NCBI RefSeq assembly: GCF_900102075.1 | Contig: NZ_FNAV01000008.1 | Coordinates: 225,348 to 289,347, forward strand | Reading direction: 5' to 3' | Length of the DNA stretch: 64,000 bases | Origin: Salipiger thiooxidans | GTDB lineage: Bacteria; Pseudomonadota; Alphaproteobacteria; Rhodobacterales; Rhodobacteraceae | Shown here: positions 46,701 through 56,330 of the stretch, piece after piece | How positions within the stretch are numbered: position 1 is the stretch's first letter | How the letters are laid out: the number at the start of each line of letters is the position of its first letter | Translations under genes and position numbers: made by a program | The notes under the pieces: generated by a model | What the model was told of the DNA's origin: nothing | Database searches by the model: none | What the model saw: the letters and a program-made list of their open reading frames with translations, nothing else

Positions 46701-46741
46701 TCGCCTGCGCATTTCCCTGTCCAGACAGGAGGAGGTCTGAC

Positions 46742-47818
46742 ATGCCCCGTTTCCATCCCCTCGAAGTGACCGACGTCCGCCGCGAGACCCGCGACGCGGT
46801 GGTCGTCACGCTCAAGCCGCGCGACGAGGACGCAGAGAATTTCGGCTTCACGCAAGGCCAGTACCTGACCTTCCGCCGCGCGTTCGACGGCGAGGAACTG
46901 CGCCGGTCCTATTCGATCTGCGCGGGCGTCGACGAGGGCTGCCTCAAGGTGGGCATCAAGCGCGTCGACGGCGGCGCCTTCTCGACCTGGGCCAACGAAG
47001 AGCTCAAGGCCGGCGACACGCTCGACGCGATGGTGCCGCAGGGGCGGTTCTTCACGGTGCTCGATGCGTCCAGCGCCAAGAACTACCTCGGTTTCGCGGG
47101 CGGGTCGGGCATCACCCCGGTGCTGTCGATCATCAAGACCGTGCTGGCGCATGAGCCCAACGCCACCTTCACGCTGGTCTACGCCAACCGCCAGGTCGGC
47201 TCGATCATGTTCCGAGAGGAACTCGAGGACCTGAAGAACACCTACCTCGGCCGTTTCTCGGTGATCCACATCCTCGAGAGCGAGGGGCAGGAGATCGACC
47301 TCTTCACCGGGCGCATCGACGCCGAGAAGATGGAGATGCTGTTCCGCCTCTGGATCGACGCCGAGGGCGTGGACACCGCCTTCATCTGCGGCCCCGAACC
47401 GATGATGCTGACCATCGCGGAGAGCCTGCGGCAGGCGGGGCTTGCGGACGACCAGATCAAGTTCGAGCTCTTCGCCTCGTCGCAGCCGGGCCGGGCCAAG
47501 ACGCGCGCCGTCTCGCAGCAGGCCACCACCGCGGGCAACACCTGCGAGGTCTCGGTCACGCTCGACGGCGCGACGCGGACCTTCCAGATGCCGAAGGATG
47601 GCACCGCCGTGCTGGACGCCGCCATCGGGAACAACATGGACGCGCCTTACTCGTGCAAGGCGGGCGTCTGCTCGACCTGCCGCGCCAAGGTGCTCGAGGG
47701 CGAGGTCGAGATGGAGATCAACCACGCGCTCGAGGACTACGAGGTGCGCGCCGGCTACGTGCTGTCGTGCCAGTGCATTCCGCTCTCCGACAAGGTGGTG
47801 CTCAGCTATGACGAATGA
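46742..47818 (+). CDS. paaE: Phenylacetyl-CoA epoxidase reductase subunit E
   Basis: The 358-residue reductase has a flavin-binding FNR domain (ELRRSYSICAGVDEGCLKVG), an NADPH domain (YLGFAGGSGITPVLSIIKTV, DTAFICGPEPMMLTIAESLR) and a C-terminal plant-type ferredoxin domain (APYSCKAGVCSTCRAKVLEG, and a last Cys in VLSCQCIPLS). It moves electrons from NADPH to PaaA. It overlaps the next gene by 11 bases. Confidence 0.95.
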   Translation: MPRFHPLEVTDVRRETRDAVVVTLKPRDEDAENFGFTQGQYLTFRRAFDGEELRRSYSICAGVDEGCLKVGIKRVDGGAFSTWANEELKAGDTLDAMVPQGRFFTVLDASSAKNYLGFAGGSGITPVLSIIKTVLAHEPNATFTLVYANRQVGSIMFREELEDLKNTYLGRFSVIHILESEGQEIDLFTGRIDAEKMEMLFRLWIDAEGVDTAFICGPEPMMLTIAESLRQAGLADDQIKFELFASSQPGRAKTRAVSQQATTAGNTCEVSVTLDGATRTFQMPKDGTAVLDAAIGNNMDAPYSCKAGVCSTCRAKVLEGEVEMEINHALEDYEVRAGYVLSCQCIPLSDKVVLSYDE

Positions 47819-48560
47819 CACCGACACCATGCCCATCGCCGAGTATCTCGCGCAGGGCGGCAAGCTGACCTCTCCCGAGAACGTGCCGCCGCGCTACCGC
47901 GGCGAGCTCTTGCGGCTGATGTCCTCCTTCGTGGACAGCGAGCTTGCGGGCTCGGCGGGCTTTGCCGGCGCGATCAACTGGGCGCCGGGCATCAAGGCGC
48001 GCATCGCCGCCAGCCGGATCACGCTGGAGAAGGCCGACCATGCCGAGCGTGTGCTCGACCTCATGGAGGGCTTCGGGACCGACAAGGCGCTCTATGAACG
48101 CGCCCATGACTGGGCCGCGCGCGAGGACCGGGACAGCACCCTCGAGGCGAAGCGCCACGGCGGCGACATGCGGCTCTCGGTCTTCCACTACCCGCTGGCC
48201 GGCTGGACCGACGCGGTGGTGATGAACGTGCTCATGGGGCTTGCGACGCAGCACGCGGTGGGGGAGCTGGCGCGCAGTTCGTACCAGCCGCTGGCCGAGG
48301 TGCTGCGCGACATCCTCCCGCGCGAGAAGCGCCACATGGAGCTGGGCCTCGAGGGGCTCGAGCGGATCGGCGCGACGGACGAGGCAAAGGCCTCGGTCGC
48401 CTACTGGATGCCGCGCGTGGCCGAGACCTTCGGCCCGGCGGTCTCGGAGCGCTTCGAGAAGCAACGGGCGATGGGCCTGCGCCACACCGACAACGAGACG
48501 CTGCGCAGCGCGTGGCGCGCCGAGGCGGAGAGCGTGCTTTCCCCCCTCGGGCTCTGCTGA
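47808..48560 (+). CDS. Extra PaaA/PaaC-like ferritin-fold protein in the paa operon
   Basis: The 250-residue protein (ATG 47808, inside the end of paaE) is related to the phenylacetic acid catabolic (PaaA/PaaC) family. It has MSSFVDSELAGSAGFAGAIN, RITLEKADHAERVLDLMEGF and ILPREKRHMELGLEGLERIG: glutamates and the EK-x-DH and EKRHME pairs that could hold iron. It is shorter than PaaA and PaaC, and classical E. coli-type paa operons lack it. Position between paaE and paaZ suggests a role in the same complex or in a later ring-opening step. Function unknown. Confidence 0.8.
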   Translation: MTNDTDTMPIAEYLAQGGKLTSPENVPPRYRGELLRLMSSFVDSELAGSAGFAGAINWAPGIKARIAASRITLEKADHAERVLDLMEGFGTDKALYERAHDWAAREDRDSTLEAKRHGGDMRLSVFHYPLAGWTDAVVMNVLMGLATQHAVGELARSSYQPLAEVLRDILPREKRHMELGLEGLERIGATDEAKASVAYWMPRVAETFGPAVSERFEKQRAMGLRHTDNETLRSAWRAEAESVLSPLGLC

Positions 48561-48577
48561 ACAGGAAGGACGAGCAA

Positions 48578-50647
48578 ATGCTGGATACGGGACGCACGGC
48601 CCGCCGCCTCGAGAGCTACGTGCAGGGCGCCTGGCGCGCCGGGCAGGGCGAGGGCAAGCCGCTCGCCAACGCCGCCACCGGGGAGGTGCACGCCTACATC
48701 GGATCGGACGGGCTCGATTTCGCCGGGGCGCTGGACTGGGGCCGCGAGGTCGGCGGCAGGGCGCTGCGCGGCCACACCATCCACGAGCGCGCGCTGATGC
48801 TGAAGTCCATCGGCATGAAGCTGATGGAGATGAAGGACGAGTTCTACGCCGAGAGCCTCGCCACCGGCGCCACCGCCCGGGACGCCTGGCCGGACATCGA
48901 CGGCGGCATCGGGACGATGCTCACCTTCGCGTCGAAGGCCCGGCGCGAGCTGCCCAACGCCAGGGTGGTCCCCGAGGGTGCGGTCGAGGGGCTGTCGCGC
49001 GACGGCAGCTTTGTCGGACAGCACATCCTCGTGCCGATGCGGGGCGTGGCGATCCACATCAACGCCTTCAACTTCCCGGTCTGGGGGATGCTGGAAAAGA
49101 TCGCGCCCGCGCTGATCGCCGGCATGCCCTGCCTCGTGAAGCCCGCTTCGGCCACCGCCTACCTGAGCGAGCTGGTGGTGCGGCGCATCCTCGAGATGGG
49201 CATCCTGCCGGACGGTGCGCTGCAGATCGTCTGCGGCGGCGTCGGGGATCTGCTGGACCACGTGACCGGGCAGGACATCGTCACCTTCACCGGCTCGGCC
49301 TCGACCGGGCGCAAGCTGAAGGCGCATCCGGCGATCATCGAGAACTCGGTGCGCTTCACCATGGAGGCCGACAGCCTCAACGCCGCGATCCTGGGCCCCG
49401 ACGCGGTGCCGGGCACGCCTGAGTTCGATCTCTTCGTCAAGGAAGTGCACCGCGAGATGACCGCCAAGGCGGGGCAGAAATGCACCGCGATCCGCCGAGT
49501 AATCGTGCCTAAAGGGCAGGAACAGGCGGTGATCGAAGCGCTGTCCGACCGGCTTGGCAAGACACCGCTGGGGCTGCCGGACGACGCCGACGCACGCATG
49601 AGCGCGCTGGCCTCGCTGGGCGACCGGGACGGCGTGCGCGAGAAGATCGCCGAGATCGCCCGCGAGGCAGAGATCGTCTTCGGCGATCCGGCAAGGGTTG
49701 AGCTGGTCTCGGGCGATGCCGAGACGGGCGCCTTCCTCAACCCGGTGCTGCTGCACTGTGCCGATCCGATGACCGCCACTGCCCCGCATGACATCGAGGC
49801 CTTCGGTCCGGTGGCGACGGTGATGGCATATGACGGCCTCGACGAGGCGGTCACGCTCGCGATGAAGGGCAAGGGCTCGCTGGTGTCGTCGGTCTTCACC
49901 AACGATCCCGCCGTCGCGGCCGAGCTGGTGATCGGCGTCGCGCCCTTCCACGGGCGGGTGATGCTGGGCAACCGCGACAGCGCCAAGACCTCGACAGGCC
50001 ACGGCGCGCCGCTGGCACCGCTGGTGCACGGCGGGCCGGGCCGCGCGGGCGGTGGCGAGGAAATGGGCGGCATGCGCGGGGTGAAGCACTTCATGATGCG
50101 CACCGCCGTCCAGGGCACGCCGCGGCTGCTCTCGGCGGTTACCGGCGAGTGGGTCGCGGGCGCACCGGCCGCGCAGGGCACGCACCCGTTCCGCAAGTCT
50201 CTGGCCGAGCTCGCCATCGGCGACCAGCTGGTCACCGAGCGCCGGGTCATCACCGAGGAAGACGTCGAGCACTTCGCCCATTTCACCGGCGACACCTTCT
50301 ATGCCCACATGGACAGCGACGCGGCCAAGGCCAACCCGTTCTTCGACGACCGCGTGGCGCATGGCTACCTCATCGCTTCCTTTGCGGCGGGGCTCTTCGT
50401 GCAGCCCGATCCGGGCCCGGTGCTGGCCAACTACGGCGTCGACAACCTGCGCTTCCTGACGCCCGTCTACTTCGGCGACAGCCTGCAGGTTCAGCTGACC
50501 TGCAAGCAGATCAACCCACGCGAGGGCACGGTCTACGGCGAGGTGCGCTGGGATTGCCGCGTCACCAACCAGAACGACGAGGTGGTGGCCGAGTACGACG
50601 TGCTGACCATGGTGGCCAAGAGCTGGCCGCTGCCGAAGGAGGCCTGA
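48578..50647 (+). CDS. paaZ: Oxepin-CoA hydrolase / 3-oxo-5,6-dehydrosuberyl-CoA semialdehyde dehydrogenase
   Basis: From ATG 48578 the protein is 689 residues, the usual bifunctional PaaZ. The N-terminal 520 residues are an aldehyde dehydrogenase ([32 protein letters not shown], nucleophile in [12 protein letters not shown]). The C-terminal 150 are a MaoC hydratase with its catalytic Asp and His intact ([20 protein letters not shown]). It opens the oxepin ring and oxidises the resulting aldehyde. The locus also carries paaN, so there are two candidate aldehyde dehydrogenases. Confidence 0.95.
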   Translation: MLDTGRTARRLESYVQGAWRAGQGEGKPLANAATGEVHAYIGSDGLDFAGALDWGREVGGRALRGHTIHERALMLKSIGMKLMEMKDEFYAESLATGATARDAWPDIDGGIGTMLTFASKARRELPNARVVPEGAVEGLSRDGSFVGQHILVPMRGVAIHINAFNFPVWGMLEKIAPALIAGMPCLVKPASATAYLSELVVRRILEMGILPDGALQIVCGGVGDLLDHVTGQDIVTFTGSASTGRKLKAHPAIIENSVRFTMEADSLNAAILGPDAVPGTPEFDLFVKEVHREMTAKAGQKCTAIRRVIVPKGQEQAVIEALSDRLGKTPLGLPDDADARMSALASLGDRDGVREKIAEIAREAEIVFGDPARVELVSGDAETGAFLNPVLLHCADPMTATAPHDIEAFGPVATVMAYDGLDEAVTLAMKGKGSLVSSVFTNDPAVAAELVIGVAPFHGRVMLGNRDSAKTSTGHGAPLAPLVHGGPGRAGGGEEMGGMRGVKHFMMRTAVQGTPRLLSAVTGEWVAGAPAAQGTHPFRKSLAELAIGDQLVTERRVITEEDVEHFAHFTGDTFYAHMDSDAAKANPFFDDRVAHGYLIASFAAGLFVQPDPGPVLANYGVDNLRFLTPVYFGDSLQVQLTCKQINPREGTVYGEVRWDCRVTNQNDEVVAEYDVLTMVAKSWPLPKEA

Positions 50648-50649
50648 GC

Positions 50650-51267
50650 ATGGCGATCTGGTCCTGGGACGGCGTGGTGCCGGTGGTGGCCCCCTCGGCC
50701 TTCGTCCACCCCGAGGCGGTGCTGATCGGGGACGTGATCGTGGGGGCCGGCTGCTATGTCGGCCCCGGCGCGGTGCTGCGCGGCGATTTCGGGCGGATCA
50801 CGCTGGAGCCGGGCTCGAACGTGCAGGAGACCTGCGTCGCCCATGCCTTTCCCGGCAAGGACGTGGTGGTCGAGGAGCGCGGCCACGTCGGGCACGGCGC
50901 GGTGCTCCACGGCTGCCACATCGGGCGCAACGCGCTGATCGGCATGAATGCCGTGGTGATGGACGAGGCGCGCATCGGCGAGAACAGCATCGTCGGCGCC
51001 ATGGCCTTCGTGCGGGCGGGGATGGAGATCCCGGCCAATGTCATGGCGGTGGGCTCGCCCGCCAAGGTCCTGCGCGAACTGAGCGAACAGGAGATCGACT
51101 GGAAATCGCGCGGCACGGATGTCTACCGGCAGCTCGCGGTGGACGCCAGGACCAAGCTTGCGCCGGCACAGCCGCTGGCGGAGGTGGAGGACGGGCGCCG
51201 CCGTGTGACGGCGCCCGAGTACGACCCGCTGGTGGTCGAGCGCGCGGCGCTCAGCGGACGGCCTTGA
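50650..51267 (+). CDS. paaY: Phenylacetic acid degradation thioesterase (gamma-carbonic-anhydrase fold)
   Basis: The 205-residue protein is a left-handed beta-helix hexapeptide-repeat protein ([40 protein letters not shown]) with zinc-site His residues in [13 protein letters not shown] and [15 protein letters not shown]. PaaY is a thioesterase that hydrolyses dead-end CoA esters of the paa route. It is last in the operon; its 3' end overlaps the convergent paaR gene by 17 bases. Confidence 0.9.
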   Translation: MAIWSWDGVVPVVAPSAFVHPEAVLIGDVIVGAGCYVGPGAVLRGDFGRITLEPGSNVQETCVAHAFPGKDVVVEERGHVGHGAVLHGCHIGRNALIGMNAVVMDEARIGENSIVGAMAFVRAGMEIPANVMAVGSPAKVLRELSEQEIDWKSRGTDVYRQLAVDARTKLAPAQPLAEVEDGRRRVTAPEYDPLVVERAALSGRP

Positions 51268-51850
51268 CCCCTTCGAGGATCAGGGTCGTCGCCACGCGGG
51301 CATAGTCCTCGCGGCTGATCTTGCCGCCGTCGCGGAACCACATGTAGACCCAGTTCATCATGCCGAAGAGCGACATGGTGACCGGCATCAGCAGCGGCCT
51401 TTCCGGCGTGTCGAGCTGCGGGTGGATCTCGTTCAGCACCCCGGAGAAGTGCTTGACGATGCGCCGCTCGATCTTGGTGATCGCGGCCTTCTGCTCGTCC
51501 GACAGTGCCGGGCCCGCGTTGAGCTGGACCTTGTGCTGGTCGTCGGCGCCGCGGTAGGCGTCGAGCACCGTCATCACCAGTGCCTCGAGCCGCTCGCGCG
51601 GGGGCAGGGCGGGATCGTCCGCCTCTTCGATGGCGGCGTCGAGCTCGTCGAGATGGGTCTCGATGATCGCGAAGATCAGCGCGTCCTTCGACGGGTAGTA
51701 ATGGTACAGCAGCGACTTGGAGACCCCGGCCTCGGAGGCGATCTGGGACATGGAGGCCTTCTCCATGCCCTGCGTCGCAAAGACGTTGGCGGCGGTCAGA
51801 AGCAGCTGGTGCTGCTTCTCCTCGAAGTCGCTGGCGCGCGTTCTGGCCAT
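51251..51850 (-). CDS. paaR: TetR-family regulator, probable PaaR
   Basis: From ATG 51850 the protein is 199 residues. It has the N-terminal TetR helix-turn-helix ([40 protein letters not shown]) and an all-helical ligand domain. It is last in the paaG-paaI-paaK group. TetR-type PaaR proteins in several proteobacteria repress paa genes and respond to phenylacetyl-CoA, and two near-identical inverted repeats in this window fit its operator. The name is by context; the locus also has paaX. Confidence 0.8.
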   Translation of the reverse strand: MARTRASDFEEKQHQLLLTAANVFATQGMEKASMSQIASEAGVSKSLLYHYYPSKDALIFAIIETHLDELDAAIEEADDPALPPRERLEALVMTVLDAYRGADDQHKVQLNAGPALSDEQKAAITKIERRIVKHFSGVLNEIHPQLDTPERPLLMPVTMSLFGMMNWVYMWFRDGGKISREDYARVATTLILEGVKAVR

Positions 51851-51941
51851 ATGCGCGAATGCTCCTCTTGGTCCGGCGGACGGAATGGCGGCGGGCCAGT
51901 CCTTATCCGCCGGACGGGGTTTTTGCCAGCCTGCCTGCGGG

Positions 51942-53249
51942 CTACTTGGGGCGGTTGTCGACGACGCGCTTGGCTTTGCCTTCGGAACGGGCAACGCCTT
52001 CCGGATCGTGGACCTCGATCCTGGTCGAGACACCGACCACCGACTTGATGTGATGCGACAGCTCCTTCGCCGAGGCGGCGCGGGCGTCCGCATCGCAGCG
52101 GGCGGGGGTGCATTCCACGTGAACGGTCATCACGTCCATCCGGTCCTTGCGGCCGAGCTCGATCTGGAAATGCGGCGCGAGGCCCTCGCATTTCAGAATC
52201 TGCTCCTCGATCTGGGTCGGGAAGACGTTGACGCCGCGCAGGATGATCATGTCGTCGCTGCGGCCGGTGATCTTCTCGATCCGGCGCATCGAGCGCGCGG
52301 TGCCGGGCAGGATGCGGGTGAGGTCGCGGGTGCGGTAGCGCACCATCGGCAGGCCTTCCTTGGTGAGCGTGGTGAACACCAGTTCGCCCATCTCGCCGTC
52401 CGGCAGCACATCGCCCGTCGTGGGATCGATGATCTCGGGGTAGAAGTGATCCTCCCAGACGTGCAGCCCGTCCTTGGTCTCGACGCATTCGTTGGCGACG
52501 CCGGGGCCCATGATCTCGGACAGGCCGTAGATGTCGACCGCGTGCATGTCGAAGGCCTGCTCGATCTCTTCGCGCATGGCGTTGGTCCAGGGCTCGGCGC
52601 CGAAGATGCCGACCTTGAGCGAGCTCTGCCGCGGGTCGATGCCCTGGCGGCGGAACTCGTCGAGGATCGAGAGCATGTAGGAGGGCGTGACCATGATGAT
52701 CTGCGGGCGGAAATCCTGCATCAGGGTGACCTGCCGCTCGGTCATGCCGCCCGAGATCGGCACCACGGTGCAGCCCAGCCGTTCGGCCCCGTAGTGGGCG
52801 CCAAGCCCGCCGGTGAAGAGACCGTAGCCATAGGCCACGTGGCAGATGTCGCCCTTGCGGCCACCCGAGGCACGGATCGAGCGCGCCATGCAGTCGGCCC
52901 AGGTGTCGATGTCCTTCTGGGTGTAGCCCACGACGGTGGGCTTGCCGGTGGTGCCAGACGAGCCGTGGATGCGCACCAGCTGCTCACGCGGGACGGCGAA
53001 CATGCCGAAGGGGTAGGTGTCGCGCAGGTCCTGCTTCATGGTGAAGGGGAACCTGGCGAGGTCGGACAGCGTCCTGAAATCGTCCGGATGCGCGCCGTGC
53101 TCGTCGAAACGCTTGCGATAGAAGGGCGAGTTCTCGTAGGCGTGGCGCAGCGACCAGGCCATGCGCTTCTGCTGAAGCGCCGAAATCTCGTCGCGGCTGG
53201 CGATCTCGATCGGGTCGAGGATCTCCTTCATCGGGGTCATGTCGGTCAT
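51942..53249 (-). CDS. paaK: Phenylacetate-CoA ligase
   Basis: The 435-residue ligase starts at ATG 53249 (GGGAGGAGACACC). It has the nucleotide loop in RIHGSSGTTGKPTVVGYTQK, YGYGLFTGGLGAHYGAERLG, the YGLSEIMGPGVANECVETKD motif, and VRYRTRDLTRILPGTARSM with the hinge residues. It activates phenylacetate to phenylacetyl-CoA, the first step of the route and the inducer source for PaaX and PaaR. All family motifs are intact. Confidence 0.96.
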   Translation of the reverse strand: MTDMTPMKEILDPIEIASRDEISALQQKRMAWSLRHAYENSPFYRKRFDEHGAHPDDFRTLSDLARFPFTMKQDLRDTYPFGMFAVPREQLVRIHGSSGTTGKPTVVGYTQKDIDTWADCMARSIRASGGRKGDICHVAYGYGLFTGGLGAHYGAERLGCTVVPISGGMTERQVTLMQDFRPQIIMVTPSYMLSILDEFRRQGIDPRQSSLKVGIFGAEPWTNAMREEIEQAFDMHAVDIYGLSEIMGPGVANECVETKDGLHVWEDHFYPEIIDPTTGDVLPDGEMGELVFTTLTKEGLPMVRYRTRDLTRILPGTARSMRRIEKITGRSDDMIILRGVNVFPTQIEEQILKCEGLAPHFQIELGRKDRMDVMTVHVECTPARCDADARAASAKELSHHIKSVVGVSTRIEVHDPEGVARSEGKAKRVVDNRPK

Positions 53250-53270
53250 GGTGTCTCCTCCCTTCATGGG

Positions 53271-53729
53271 TCAGCCCTCCGTCCGCGTCCCGGGCAGCAG
53301 GGGCCTGCTGAGCGTCCGCGAATGGCCGCGGAATTCTGCGATGACGGTCCCGTCCTCCCGGGTGATCGTCACGTCGTAGATGCCGGACCGGCCCTTGCGC
53401 GAGATCTCGCGCGCGGTGGCGGTCAGCTGGTCCCCGAGCGCGCCCGGGGTGATGTAGGTGACCGAGCAATGCTGCGCGACGGTCATCTCGTTGTAGGTGT
53501 TGCAGGCGAAGGCAAAGGCGCTGTCGGCGAGCGTGAAGAGGTAGCCGCCGTGGGCGTTGCCGTGGCCGTTGGTCATCGCCGGGCCCAGTTCCATCCCGAG
53601 CGTCGCCTCTCCCGGTGCGATGTGCTTGAGCACCATGCCGAGCCGCTGCGACGCGCTGTCTGAGTTCCACATCTCGCGGGCGCAGGCCTCGGCGAGTTCC
53701 TGGGCGGTCATGTCAGGGGTGTCCTTCAT
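53271..53729 (-). CDS. paaI: Phenylacetyl-CoA pathway thioesterase
   Basis: The 152-residue hot-dog thioesterase has MELGPAMTNGHGNAHGGYLF and TLADSAFAFACNTYN: the active-site Asn, the HGG helix and the Asp of PaaI. It removes CoA from hydroxyphenylacetyl-CoA-like dead ends. It lies 3 bases from the paaG stop and 21 from the paaK start. Confidence 0.92.
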   Translation of the reverse strand: MKDTPDMTAQELAEACAREMWNSDSASQRLGMVLKHIAPGEATLGMELGPAMTNGHGNAHGGYLFTLADSAFAFACNTYNEMTVAQHCSVTYITPGALGDQLTATAREISRKGRSGIYDVTITREDGTVIAEFRGHSRTLSRPLLPGTRTEG

Positions 53730-53732
53730 GGC

Positions 53733-54527
53733 TCACTTCCCCCGGAAGCTGGCAGGACGTTTCTCGAGAAAGGCCGTGACGCCCTCGGCGTAGTCGTCGG
53801 ACCGGCCTGCCTCGCGCTGACAGTCTCGCTCACGGTCGAGATGCGTGTCGAGATCGTTTGTCGCGGCCTCCTGGATCAGCCGCTTGGTGAGGCCCAGCCC
53901 CAGTGTCGGCCCGGCGGCCAGTTTCGCCGCCAGCGCCTCGGCCTCGGGGATGAGCGCGTCGTCGTCGAGCGCCTTCCAGATCAGCCCCCAGTCGGCGGCG
54001 GTCTCGGCCATCAGCGGTTCGGCGGTGAGCGTCAGCGCCTTGGCGCGCGGCTCGCCGAGAATGCGGGTCAGCGACCAGCTGCCGCCCGCGTCCGGGATCA
54101 GCCCGATCTTCGAGAAGGCCTGGATGAACTTCGCGGATTTCGCCGCCAGCACTATGTCGCAGGCAAAGGCGATGTTGGCGCCTGCGCCCGCCGCCACACC
54201 GTTGACCGCACAGATCACCGGCTTCTCGAGCGCGCGGATCAGGCGGAGCGTGGGGTTGTAGAAGGTCTCGATCGTGTGGCCGAGGTCGGGCTTCGGCCCC
54301 CCCTTGCGCGGGTCGCGGTCGCCAAGGTCCTGCCCGGCGCAGAAGCCGCGGCCGGCACCGGTCAGGAGGACGGCGCGAATCTCGGGCTCGTTATGGGCGC
54401 GCTGGATCTGCGCACGCAGCGCGAGATGCATCTCCTCGTTGAAGGAGTTGAGCTTTTCCGGGCGGTTGAGCGTCAGTTTCAGAACGCCGGAGTCCAGCTC
54501 TGCCAGTACGGTTTGCGATATCGTCAT
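53733..54527 (-). CDS. paaG: 1,2-epoxyphenylacetyl-CoA isomerase
   Basis: The 264-residue crotonase-fold enzyme starts at ATG 54527. It has the oxyanion loop GAGRGFCAGQDLGDRD, GVAAGAGANIAFACDIVLAA, and the catalytic Asp in SKIGLIPDAGGSWSLTRILG, the PaaG signature. It isomerises the epoxide to the oxepin that PaaZ opens. First gene of the minus-strand paaG-I-K-R group; PaaR-type operator 50 bases upstream. Confidence 0.95.
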   Translation of the reverse strand: MTISQTVLAELDSGVLKLTLNRPEKLNSFNEEMHLALRAQIQRAHNEPEIRAVLLTGAGRGFCAGQDLGDRDPRKGGPKPDLGHTIETFYNPTLRLIRALEKPVICAVNGVAAGAGANIAFACDIVLAAKSAKFIQAFSKIGLIPDAGGSWSLTRILGEPRAKALTLTAEPLMAETAADWGLIWKALDDDALIPEAEALAAKLAAGPTLGLGLTKRLIQEAATNDLDTHLDRERDCQREAGRSDDYAEGVTAFLEKRPASFRGK

Positions 54528-54576
54528 GTGGTCCTCCCGGCCCCCTCCACAGGGCCTGTGACATTTACTGTTGCAT

Positions 54577-54596
54577 AAACCGACCGGACGGTCAAT
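54577..54596. promoter_or_regulatory. PaaR-type operator in the paaG/paaN divergent region
   Basis: The sequence AAACCGACCGGACGGTCAAT is, on the other strand, ATTGACCGTCCGGTCGGTTT, matching the repeat at 42694-42714 at ATTGACCG-x2-CG-x-TCGGT. It lies between the divergent paaG and paaN starts, so one site could serve both the paaG-I-K-R and paaN-transporter transcripts. Confidence 0.7.
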
Positions 54597-54623
54597 GATG
54601 CTGCTCAAGCTTTGGGAGGAGCC

Positions 54624-56270
54624 ATGACAGACCTGTTCACCCGCCATCGGCCGTTGCTGGAAAGTGCCCTGAAGGCACTGGAAACGCGCGAATTCTGGAC
54701 CCCGTTTCCCGAGGTTCCGAGCGAGAAGATCTATGGCGAGACCGCGAAGGACGAGGGCGAATCGACCTACGCCGCGCTGCTTGGCGCGGCCTTCGATCTG
54801 CCTGGCCATCCCGAGGAGGGGCGCGTCGGGGCGGAGGTATCCCCCTGGGGGCCTGCGCTTGGCATCACCTATCCCGCCGCCGCGCCCGAGACGCTGATCG
54901 CCGCCTCCGACGCCGCCTCGCCGGGCCTTGCAGACGCCTCGGTCGAGGCCCGTACCGGCGCGCTGCTCGAGGCGCTGGTGCGGCTCAACCGGATGAGCTT
55001 CCTGCTCGGCCACGCGACGATGCACACCACCGGGCAGGCCTTTGCCATGGCGTTCCAGGCGGGCGGACCGCACGCGCAGGATCGCGGGCTCGAGGCGCTG
55101 GCGATGGCCTATTCCGAGCTGACCCGCAGCGCCCGCGACGCGGTCTGGGAAAAGCCGCAGGGCCGCCACGCGCCCTTGGTGATCGAGAAGCACTGGGCGC
55201 AGGTGCCGCGCGGCATCGCGCTCACCGTGGGCTGCAACACCTTCCCGACGTGGAACGGCTACCCGGGCATCTTCGCGAGCCTCGCCACCGGCAACCCGGT
55301 GATCGTCAAGCCGCACCCGCGCGCCATCCTGCCGCTGGCACTGACCGTGCGCGTCCTGCGCGAGGTCTTCGCCGAGGCCGGGCTGCCGCAGGACGCGGTG
55401 CTGCTGGCCGCCGACGCGCCGGGCGCCGAGATCACCAGGGAGCTGGCGACCGACGAGCGCGTGGCGCTGATCGACTACACCGGCTCCACCGCCTTTGCCG
55501 ACTGGATCCGCGCCAACAGCCGCGCGCAGGTCTTCACGGAAGAGGCCGGGGTGAATTCCGTGACCATCACCGGCACCAATGACTTCGCCGGGATGTGTGC
55601 GAACCTCGCCTTCTCGCTGTCGCTCTACTCGGGGCAGATGTGCACCTCGCCGCAGAACATCTACATCCCGCGCGGCGGGATCGAGACCGACGAGGGACAC
55701 AAGAGCTTCGACGAGGTGGCCGCAGGGCTGACGGCAGCCATCGACGCGCTGCTCTCGGATCCGGACCGCGCCGCCGGCGTCTGCGGCACCATCGTGAACC
55801 CCGCCACGCTCGAGCGGGTCGCCTCGGCGCGCGGCGCGGGCAGGGTGGTGCGGGACAGCGGCCAGACCGGCCATGGCCGGAGCGCGACGCCGCTTCTGAT
55901 CGCGGTCGAGGGCGAGGACGGCCCGCAGAACGAAGAATGCTTCGGCCCGGTCTCGTTCCTCGTGCCCTGCGACGGCGCAGAGGAGGCCATCGCCCGCGCC
56001 GCCGGCATCGCCCGCCGCAAGGGGGCGATCACCGCCGCGCTCTACGCCGCCGACGACGCGCTCGTAACGCGCGCAGCCCAGGCCTTTGCACAGGCCGGCG
56101 TGAACCTTTCGGTGAACCTCACCGGCAACATCTACGTGAACCAGTCGGCGGCCTTCTCCGACTTCCACGTCACCGGGGCGAACCCGGCGGGCAATGCCAG
56201 CCTGACCGACACCGCCTTCGTCGCGCCCCGCTTCCGGCGCGTGATGATCCGCTGGCCCAAGGCGGCCTGA
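54624..56270 (+). CDS. paaN: Phenylacetic acid degradation protein PaaN (aldehyde dehydrogenase family)
   Basis: From ATG 54624 (GGGAGGAGCC) the protein is 548 residues. It starts LFTRHRPLLESALKALETRE with FWTPFPEVPSEKIYGE, typical of PaaN. The aldehyde dehydrogenase core has VGCNTFPTWNGYPGIFASLA, the nucleophile in SLYSGQMCTSPQNIYIPRGG and the NEECFGPVSFLVP closing motif. PaaN was first described as a ring-opening enzyme lacking the hydratase domain of PaaZ. Having both paaZ and paaN in one locus is a redundancy of note. Confidence 0.92.
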   Translation: MTDLFTRHRPLLESALKALETREFWTPFPEVPSEKIYGETAKDEGESTYAALLGAAFDLPGHPEEGRVGAEVSPWGPALGITYPAAAPETLIAASDAASPGLADASVEARTGALLEALVRLNRMSFLLGHATMHTTGQAFAMAFQAGGPHAQDRGLEALAMAYSELTRSARDAVWEKPQGRHAPLVIEKHWAQVPRGIALTVGCNTFPTWNGYPGIFASLATGNPVIVKPHPRAILPLALTVRVLREVFAEAGLPQDAVLLAADAPGAEITRELATDERVALIDYTGSTAFADWIRANSRAQVFTEEAGVNSVTITGTNDFAGMCANLAFSLSLYSGQMCTSPQNIYIPRGGIETDEGHKSFDEVAAGLTAAIDALLSDPDRAAGVCGTIVNPATLERVASARGAGRVVRDSGQTGHGRSATPLLIAVEGEDGPQNEECFGPVSFLVPCDGAEEAIARAAGIARRKGAITAALYAADDALVTRAAQAFAQAGVNLSVNLTGNIYVNQSAAFSDFHVTGANPAGNASLTDTAFVAPRFRRVMIRWPKAA

Positions 56271-56330
56271 CCGCCTGACCGGAGCCCCGGCACCCGACTT
56301 TCGACGGACACCAATCTGGGAGGAGTTACC

